From positions 1-8,297 of the forward strand of contig DSAR01000284.1 of NCBI GenBank assembly GCA_011046405.1: a stretch of 8,297 bases of DNA, read 5' to 3'. The position numbers and the translations under genes are program-made. Origin of the DNA: Chloroflexota bacterium. GTDB lineage: Bacteria; Chloroflexota; Anaerolineae; B4-G1. Positions 1-4,880 of the stretch are shown here, one piece after another; the first letter of the stretch is position 1, and each line of letters begins with the position of its first letter. A model generated the notes under the pieces. The model ran no database searches. It saw only the letters and a list, made by a program, of their open reading frames with translations, and was not told the origin of the DNA.

Positions 1-1993
1 GCCCCACCCACCAATCCCAGGCCGACACATCCCACCAGTCGATCGCCGGCTCCAGCGCTTCGCTCGGCTCAGACCAGGTCAGGTCCACCGCCGTCGGCGC
101 GCGATTGATGGTATCGAAAGCGCTGGTCGGCTCGAAGGTCACCCAACCGTACTGGGGAAAGTAAACCTCCACCCAGGCATGGGCCTTGTCCGCAGTCACG
201 ATATACCTGGCGCTTTGCCAGTCGTAATATCCCGATGCATAGCCCACCGCCAGACGGGCAGGCAAACCGGCCGCCCGGGCCAGGACGACCATGGCGGATG
301 CGTAGTAATCACAATATCCCCGCTGCAAATTGAAAAGGAAATAGTCCACCACGTCCCGGTCGGAGGGCGGCACAGAGACGTTCAACGTGTAGGGAAACTT
401 ACGCAGATAAGTCTCGATAGCGACGGCCCGGTCGTAGGGCGTGGACGCCGTCGCCGTCAGATCGCGCGCCAGGGATAGCACCCGGGAGGGGACCGTATCC
501 GGCAGCGCCAGATAACGCGCCATCACCCACGCCGGATAATCGCTGCCGGCCGCCCGCAACATCTCCTCGCTGACCACGGGAATTGCCGAATCGACGCGAT
601 AACTCTTCGCTTCGACTATGACGCCAAAAACGTCCTGGTATGAACGCCAGCCGACGTGATAATTGTGATCGACAGCGAGCACGGAACCCGCCGCGTACAA
701 CAAATCACCCTTATCCCCCGCGATCACCACCTCTTGACGCACAATGCGCTGGGTGGGCAGTGTCGTCGTGACGATGGGCTGACCCGCCTGATAGGCCTTG
801 ATCTCCGTCTGGCTGGCCTGCCATCCCCGGCCGTTGTAGATATCGTAGGTCAAGCCGCGCCAATAATAGCTCGGCGGCGCCCGACCGTCCACCGCAACGA
901 GCGCCGGCGGTCCCGGCGGCAGATCACCCGTGCTGATCAATATGACCAGATCCTTCGAGAGTTCCGGCCCAGCCCGGAGCAGATGCTGGCGTGGCAGCCC
1001 GCCATAACGCACCTCGTCCAAGGGGCCTGGTTTTGGACGGGCCAGTCGACGCTCCATCCCCAAAGATTCCGAGACCGCCTCCGCCTGTTCCGATCTCTCG
1101 CGTCGTACCCCGTCCACGAAATCGAAGATGTCGCGCAGCGAAATAGAGGGCACCATCGCCGACAGCGAGACCAACGCCAGGGAAAGAAAAAGCGCGACGG
1201 TCAAGACATCAGTTCCCAGATCCGGGAAGTCGATGTTCAGCATCGCCCAACGCCGCAACTCCAGATCATAACCGATCAACGCCAATAACCCCAGCAGGGC
1301 GCCCAACATCAGCAACAAAATCGAAGGGCTTGCCCCGACGTAGGATAGCGTGGTCACCAGGAGCGCGCCGGCCGGCGCTACAGCCAGGACTGGCCTTCGA
1401 CGCCGCTTCAATACCCAGGCTGCCCAGACGCTTACCTCCCACAAGGCAAAACTCCACAACAGCGCCACGACGACCGGATCGTAAACCGACGCGCCCTGGA
1501 GAATCGCGGCGAACCAATTGGACACCCGCGTCAACAAAATCCACAGATCATTCAGCAAGCTTGCAAAAGTCGTCAGGAACGGCGCCCAATCAGGGGGAGC
1601 CAAATTTGAGACATCGGATAGCCAATCCGGCTTGGGCAACCAGTTCCACACCGTCAGCACACCGTAAGAAATGGTCCACCATTGTGAACGGATCAACAGC
1701 CACAAAGTGGATAGCAATGCATTCCCCAGATAGCCGATGCGCGTCAAAACGATGCCAAACCCGAGCACCGATGCCAGGATGCCGGCGACCCACCAGCGTA
1801 TGGTCAGCACGGCCAATCCCCATCCCACCAATACGCCGATGATGGCGATCGTCCACAACAGGGCCACGTCCAGGCCTCGCACCACGTCCGCCAGCCCCAG
1901 CACCAGGCTCCCCAAGGCTAACAGGAGCAAGCCCAACAACAGTAGCGTTCGCACGCCGAGCCGACGTACGATCCATCCTATCCAACGGCTCAC
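1..1993 (-). CDS. TgpA-like membrane transglutaminase, C-terminus cut off by the window edge
   Basis: The minus-strand frame is open without a stop for 664 codons and runs off the window. The N-terminal 283 residues are strongly hydrophobic, with about seven or eight membrane segments (roughly 16-36, 45-63, 66-82, 90-102, 172-195, 204-220, 223-241, 264-283). An extracytoplasmic part follows, containing a YWRG...YNGRGW stretch (about 377-391) typical of this family. A transglutaminase/protease-like core comes next: Cys561 in RGYCDYYASAM, His605 in KAHAWVEVYF, and Glu621 in TFEPTS where the third catalytic residue (usually Asp) is expected. Family members usually end in another membrane helix and a DUF4129 domain, which would lie outside the window. 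The GTG start is supported by GGAGGG at 2001-2006 with a 7-nt spacer, and by a 4-nt GTGA overlap with the DUF58 stop, which implies translational coupling. Likely role: cleavage or cross-linking of envelope proteins or peptides outside the membrane; the substrate is unknown. Family assignment is firm, enzymatic activity is inferred. Confidence 0.93.
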   Translation of the reverse strand, partial: MSRWIGWIVRRLGVRTLLLLGLLLLALGSLVLGLADVVRGLDVALLWTIAIIGVLVGWGLAVLTIRWWVAGILASVLGFGIVLTRIGYLGNALLSTLWLLIRSQWWTISYGVLTVWNWLPKPDWLSDVSNLAPPDWAPFLTTFASLLNDLWILLTRVSNWFAAILQGASVYDPVVVALLWSFALWEVSVWAAWVLKRRRRPVLAVAPAGALLVTTLSYVGASPSILLLMLGALLGLLALIGYDLELRRWAMLNIDFPDLGTDVLTVALFLSLALVSLSAMVPSISLRDIFDFVDGVRRERSEQAEAVSESLGMERRLARPKPGPLDEVRYGGLPRQHLLRAGPELSKDLVILISTGDLPPGPPALVAVDGRAPPSYYWRGLTYDIYNGRGWQASQTEIKAYQAGQPIVTTTLPTQRIVRQEVVIAGDKGDLLYAAGSVLAVDHNYHVGWRSYQDVFGVIVEAKSYRVDSAIPVVSEEMLRAAGSDYPAWVMARYLALPDTVPSRVLSLARDLTATASTPYDRAVAIETYLRKFPYTLNVSVPPSDRDVVDYFLFNLQRGYCDYYASAMVVLARAAGLPARLAVGYASGYYDWQSARYIVTADKAHAWVEVYFPQYGWVTFEPTSAFDTINRAPTAVDLTWSEPSEALEPAIDWWDVSAWDWWVG

Positions 1994-3318
1994 GCCAATT
2001 CCCTCCAGGTCATATCGTGTGGTTGACGAACCGGCGCCACGTGTCCTGTCCCCAACACGCGCCATTCCCAACGCCCCTGCTGTCCCAATTCGATGTCCGC
2101 CCCACCGAGCAAATCTTTGGTAATCACGTAACGCGCTATCTTGAGATCGTCCAGCCTCGCTACGACCTCGCGCACATCGCCCATCGCCGGGGAACGGCGC
2201 GCTCCCGGCTCCAGGAAAGAGGTCGGATCCAGCAAGAGCACCGTGGGCATACAGCCGCGCCGCAGGAGGGGTGCCAGCGCCTCGATCCAATCCTCTGACA
2301 ACGCGGCCGTGATGATGACCAGGCTGTCATGCTGCCCCAGAGAAGAGCCGACGCGGGCAAGCAGCTGGGCCAGCGAGCGCTCCCCGGGCGAAGCGATGGC
2401 CAAGGCCCGCAGAATTTCCAGGCGCTGGGCATCTCCCGCTCTTGGCGGAAGCCACGCCAAATCCTCTCCCTGCGCCACCAATCCCACCGCCCGCCGCGAA
2501 CGCAATCCCCGATCCGCCAGCGAGGCTGCCAGGATGACGCCGTGCTCCTCTGTCGAATCCTCGCCCTCGCCCACCTGCACCCGTTGGTCCAGATCCAGCA
2601 AGATCCACCAGTCGCCGGCTGGTGTGCCATCGAACAAGCGCACGTAGAGCGACCCCCGGCGCGCCGACGTCGGCCAGTGGACCCACCGCAGGCTATCGCC
2701 CGGCGCGTATTCCCGCACGCTGGCCGCGCTGACGGTGCGATCGGGGGCATTGGTGCGCGGACGCCCCTCACCGGAACGTCCGCCGGGCGCCACCTCAATG
2801 GAGGGCAAGGGCACGATGGGGGGCAGCACCAACAACGGCGCCGATGCCGGATAGTGAATGGTCACACGATACAGGGCAAAAGGATCTCCCGAACGCAGGC
2901 TCGTCGGTCCCAGCATAAAAAGACCCCGCAAGGTACACGTCGCCTTGCTATGCCAGCGAATCGAGCGATAACTACCCACATTGGCCACCCGGCTGGCGCC
3001 ATACACCGGCAGCGTGGACTGATCGTCCATCTCGGCCCACACGGCTGGCGCCCATCCATCGTTGGAGAGGGTGAAACGCTCCACCAACTGATCTCCCACC
3101 CGGGCCCATCCAAAACGCCGCTCCCGTTGGATACGCAATCCACCGGCCAACGATAAGGCCCACAGATAGGCGATCAACCAGGCCCCACCCAATCCGACCA
3201 GCAACATCATCAATCCCCGGTAAGGGGCAATCAGTTGCAGCAACGCCAACAGAACGACCAGGGCCGGCAACAGCCGATTCTTCAATTCGATCTTGACCTC
3301 GAATTCACGCGCCATCAC
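1990..3318 (-). CDS. DUF58 (YeaD-type) membrane-anchored protein
   Basis: The product has 442 residues, within the usual range for DUF58 proteins. Two N-terminal membrane segments (about 15-33 and 36-56) are followed by a soluble part. GDPFALYR (144-151) matches the conserved R.GDPF element of the family. The DUF58 signature follows at 202-220: R-E-Y-x-P-G-D-S-L-R-W-V-H-W-P-T-S-A-R. The region after it (about 236-400) has the alternating hydrophobic strands of a degenerate VWA-like fold, without a clear metal-site DxSxS motif. GAGGTGA at 3328-3334 lies 9 nt from a GTG at 3318 and 12 nt from an ATG at 3315. The GTG fits better, but the ATG one codon later is possible. It starts 31 nt after the moxR stop and overlaps the next gene by 4 nt, so it is the middle gene of an operon. 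The biochemical function of DUF58 is not established. Its constant company with MoxR and transglutaminase-like proteins suggests a scaffold or partner role at the membrane. Confidence 0.93.
   Translation of the reverse strand: MMAREFEVKIELKNRLLPALVVLLALLQLIAPYRGLMMLLVGLGGAWLIAYLWALSLAGGLRIQRERRFGWARVGDQLVERFTLSNDGWAPAVWAEMDDQSTLPVYGASRVANVGSYRSIRWHSKATCTLRGLFMLGPTSLRSGDPFALYRVTIHYPASAPLLVLPPIVPLPSIEVAPGGRSGEGRPRTNAPDRTVSAASVREYAPGDSLRWVHWPTSARRGSLYVRLFDGTPAGDWWILLDLDQRVQVGEGEDSTEEHGVILAASLADRGLRSRRAVGLVAQGEDLAWLPPRAGDAQRLEILRALAIASPGERSLAQLLARVGSSLGQHDSLVIITAALSEDWIEALAPLLRRGCMPTVLLLDPTSFLEPGARRSPAMGDVREVVARLDDLKIARYVITKDLLGGADIELGQQGRWEWRVLGTGHVAPVRQPHDMTWRELA
2001..2006 (-). promoter_or_regulatory. 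Ribosome binding site deciding the GTG start of the transglutaminase gene
   Basis: The minus strand reads GGAGGG, then 7 nt, then GTG, inside the end of the DUF58 gene. It fixes the start at 1993 rather than at a later ATG. The GTG shares bases with the upstream TGA stop, a classic coupled arrangement. Confidence 0.8.
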
Positions 3319-3349
3319 TGCGTTACATCACCTCACTCGTGGAGCGCCG

Positions 3350-4345
3350 TCATCCTGACGGCATACCTGCAGGACGCTGGCGACCCATCGCCTCGACGTC
3401 TCCTTCGGGTATCGGCAACTCCTTCAGGATACCCTCCAACACGCTGGCTGAACTCAAATCCCGCAACTGCGCGCCCGGGCTGACGATAATCCGGTGCGCC
3501 AAGACCGGCATCGCCAAGCGCTTGACGTCGTCGGGGAGCACGAACTCACGCCCGCACACCGCCGCCAACGCTTGCCCGGTCCGGTAGAGGGCCAAACTTC
3601 CCCGCGGGCTGGCCCCCAGGTAGACGTCATCGTGCCGCCGGGTCTGGTTGATGAGCGCGACGATGTACTGTTTCACCGCTGGCGAGACGTAGATCGACTT
3701 GATCGCCTCCTGGGCTGCCAGGACCTCCTCCAATGATACGACCGGTTCCAGATCCTCCATGGGATGATGGAATTGCTGTTGGTCGAGGATGTCGATCTCC
3801 TTCGTCGGTGAAGGGTATCCCACGCTGATACGCAACAAGAAACGGTCCAACTGCGCTTCGGGGAGCGGGAACGTTCCCTCGTACTCGATGGGATTCTGGG
3901 TCGCCAGCACCATGAACGGACGCGGCAGCGGGTGGGTCTTGCCATCGACCGTGATCTGGCGCTCCTCCATCGCCTCCAGCAGGGCCGCCTGGGTCTTCGG
4001 CGTCGCCCGGTTGATCTCGTCGACGAGCACGATCTGGGACATCACCGGCCCCGGTCGAAACTCGAATTCCTGCGTCATCTGGTTGAAGATCGAAACGCCG
4101 GTGACGTCGCTGGGGAGCATATCGGGCGTGAACTGCACCCGCCCGAACGAACAGCCGATCGAGCGGGCCAGGCTCCGGGCCAGCATCGTCTTGCCCACGC
4201 CGGGCACGTCCTCGATCAACAGGTGCCCCTGGCTCAACAGGCCGACGACGGCCATCTCCACGGTCGCGTGCTTGTCCACGATCACGCATTCAACGTTTTC
4301 AACCACGCGCTGGGCGAACTCTCGAACTTGAGAAATCTCGGTCAT
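3350..4345 (-). CDS. MoxR-family AAA+ ATPase
   Basis: The product has 331 residues, the normal length for the family, and looks cytoplasmic (no membrane segment). Motifs in order: Walker A PGVGKT at 48-53 (Lys52, Thr53), Walker B LVDE ending at Asp109-Glu110, sensor 1 ATQNP with Asn151, LPEAQLDRF with the probable arginine finger Arg168, and GASPRGSLAL with sensor-2 Arg248 in the C-terminal lid. All key ATPase residues are present. MoxR proteins are known or thought to act as ATP-driven chaperone-like remodellers of VWA-domain partners; here the obvious candidate partners are the VWA protein upstream and DUF58 downstream. The ATG at 4345 has AGGAG at 4356-4360 with a 10-nt spacer. A well-formed promoter lies about 80 nt upstream, so this is the first gene of a moxR-DUF58-transglutaminase operon. 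The exact MoxR subfamily was not determined. Confidence 0.96.
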   Translation of the reverse strand: MTEISQVREFAQRVVENVECVIVDKHATVEMAVVGLLSQGHLLIEDVPGVGKTMLARSLARSIGCSFGRVQFTPDMLPSDVTGVSIFNQMTQEFEFRPGPVMSQIVLVDEINRATPKTQAALLEAMEERQITVDGKTHPLPRPFMVLATQNPIEYEGTFPLPEAQLDRFLLRISVGYPSPTKEIDILDQQQFHHPMEDLEPVVSLEEVLAAQEAIKSIYVSPAVKQYIVALINQTRRHDDVYLGASPRGSLALYRTGQALAAVCGREFVLPDDVKRLAMPVLAHRIIVSPGAQLRDLSSASVLEGILKELPIPEGDVEAMGRQRPAGMPSG

Positions 4346-4360
4346 ATGATCAGTGCTCCT

Positions 4361-4413
4361 GGGTCGGTGGGTCGGTAGATTGGTAGATTGGTATGTTGGT
4401 AGATTGGTATGTT
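4361..4413 (-). repeat. Octamer tandem array in the moxR leader
   Basis: Read on the minus strand, eight-base units of the ACCAATCT family follow each other without spacers. The five units at 4413-4374 alternate AACATACC and AATCTACC types and are followed by diverged GACCCACC units down to 4361. The array lies between the predicted transcription start (about 4422) and the ribosome binding site AGGAG (4356-4360), so it should be transcribed as most of the moxR 5' untranslated region. It belongs to the same family as the array at 4802-4877 but has the opposite orientation. Confidence 0.85.
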
Positions 4414-4414
4414 A

Positions 4415-4440
4415 GTGGTACTGTGGGTATTTTACCACAG
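4415..4440. promoter_or_regulatory. Nested dyads over the moxR -10: possible operator
   Basis: CTGTGG-N8-CCACAG (4421-4440) is a dyad centred on the predicted -10 element. A second dyad, GTGGTA-N12-TACCAC (4415-4438), shares one arm with it. Neither is followed by a T-run, so a terminator is unlikely. The position would suit a repressor site, but no regulator is visible here and no known operator motif is recognised. Confidence 0.3.
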
Positions 4441-4457
4441 CTTGGCGAGACTGTCAC
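4429..4457 (-). promoter_or_regulatory. Predicted housekeeping-type promoter for the moxR operon
   Basis: On the minus strand, GTGACA (4457-4452) is followed by a 17-nt spacer and TAAAAT (4434-4429). Each hexamer matches the sigma-70 consensus at 5 of 6 positions. TGG directly before the -10 gives an extended -10 (TGn). Transcription would begin near 4422, giving a leader of about 77 nt. This suggests moxR is transcribed independently of the VWA gene. Confidence 0.6.
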
Positions 4458-4689
4458 CACGTTCCTTGACGTCTCAACAGGGATAGTGCCCGCGCGTCTC
4501 GGCTGCGTTGACAGGAGAAGTGATGGCTATTCGGGTTGTTAAGGTTCAACTACGTGAATGACTTGACAGGACTTAGAACATCTGCTCAGCCTACATGTGC
4601 AGTGCGGATCACAATCCGCGTCGATGGTGCAAGGGCCATCATGGGTGGTGACGGAAGCCAACACGTCGCCTGTAAACTGCCGGATTGTG

Positions 4690-4717
4690 AAATTCTTGTT
4701 TTTTTGTGCAAGAATTT
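4690..4717. repeat. 9-bp perfect inverted repeat with a T-rich loop
   Basis: AAATTCTTG (4690-4698) and CAAGAATTT (4709-4717) pair perfectly around a 10-nt loop that contains seven consecutive T on the plus strand. The stem is AT-rich and no T-run follows it on the minus strand, so it is not a typical terminator for the VWA gene. A weak terminator, RNA processing site or end of a small element are alternatives. Confidence 0.5.
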
Positions 4718-4801
4718 TGTATACGAGGCGCTCATCATTGGTTCCGGCTCTGTCCGGGATAGGAGTTGGGTGGTTGGGTAATTGGCGTCCCTCACCCATC
4801 T

Positions 4802-4877
4802 ACCAATATACCAATCTACCAGTCTACCAATCTACCAGTCTACCAGTCTACCAGTCTACCAATATACCAGTCTACCG
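4802..4877 (+). repeat. Octamer tandem array downstream of the VWA gene
   Basis: Nine head-to-tail eight-base units (4802-4873) of types ACCAATAT, ACCAATCT and ACCAGTCT, plus a partial unit ACCG. The array ends 3 nt from the VWA stop codon. On the minus strand, the sense of the genes, each unit reads GGTAGAYT-like, so TAG recurs every 8 nt and enters all three frames. A 13-bp segment (TACCAATCTACCA, 4809-4821) is an exact inverted match to 4381-4393 region sequence in the moxR leader array. Confidence 0.9.
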
Positions 4878-4880
4878 ACA

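Larger units (their letters stand above)
4414..4801. other. Intergenic stretch of about 390 bp without a supportable gene
   Basis: Apart from the moxR promoter and dyads at its low-coordinate end, this part holds no convincing gene. It contains two small perfect hairpins (4604-4619, GCGGAT-CACA-ATCCGC; and 4690-4717). The open frames that cross it (81 to 86 residues on each strand) lack ribosome binding sites and recognisable domains. It is bounded by the two inverted octamer arrays. It could be a decayed gene, a dispersed intergenic element or a non-coding RNA; the sequence alone does not decide. Confidence 0.5.

Noticed and set aside
2329..3156. Plus-strand 275-residue frame
   Set aside because: Antisense to the DUF58 gene and rich in Arg, His and Gln, as expected for a shadow of a high-GC gene. 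The same applies to the plus-strand frames over the VWA, moxR and transglutaminase genes.
3313..3318. Choice between GTG (3318) and ATG (3315) for DUF58
   Set aside because: Not treated as a finding: the difference is one residue, and spacing from GAGGTGA only mildly favours GTG.
4508..4571. Two plus-strand TTGACA elements as promoters
   Set aside because: Neither has a -10 hexamer at suitable spacing and no plus-strand gene follows.
4539..4799. Minus-strand 86-residue frame with six clustered Cys
   Set aside because: It begins at the edge of the repeat array without a ribosome binding site, and the similarly long frame on the other strand shows that openness here is not informative. No family recognised.
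4802..4877. Possible CRISPR-like array
   Set aside because: Units are 8 bases and directly joined with no spacers; no cas gene is nearby. It is a simple tandem repeat.
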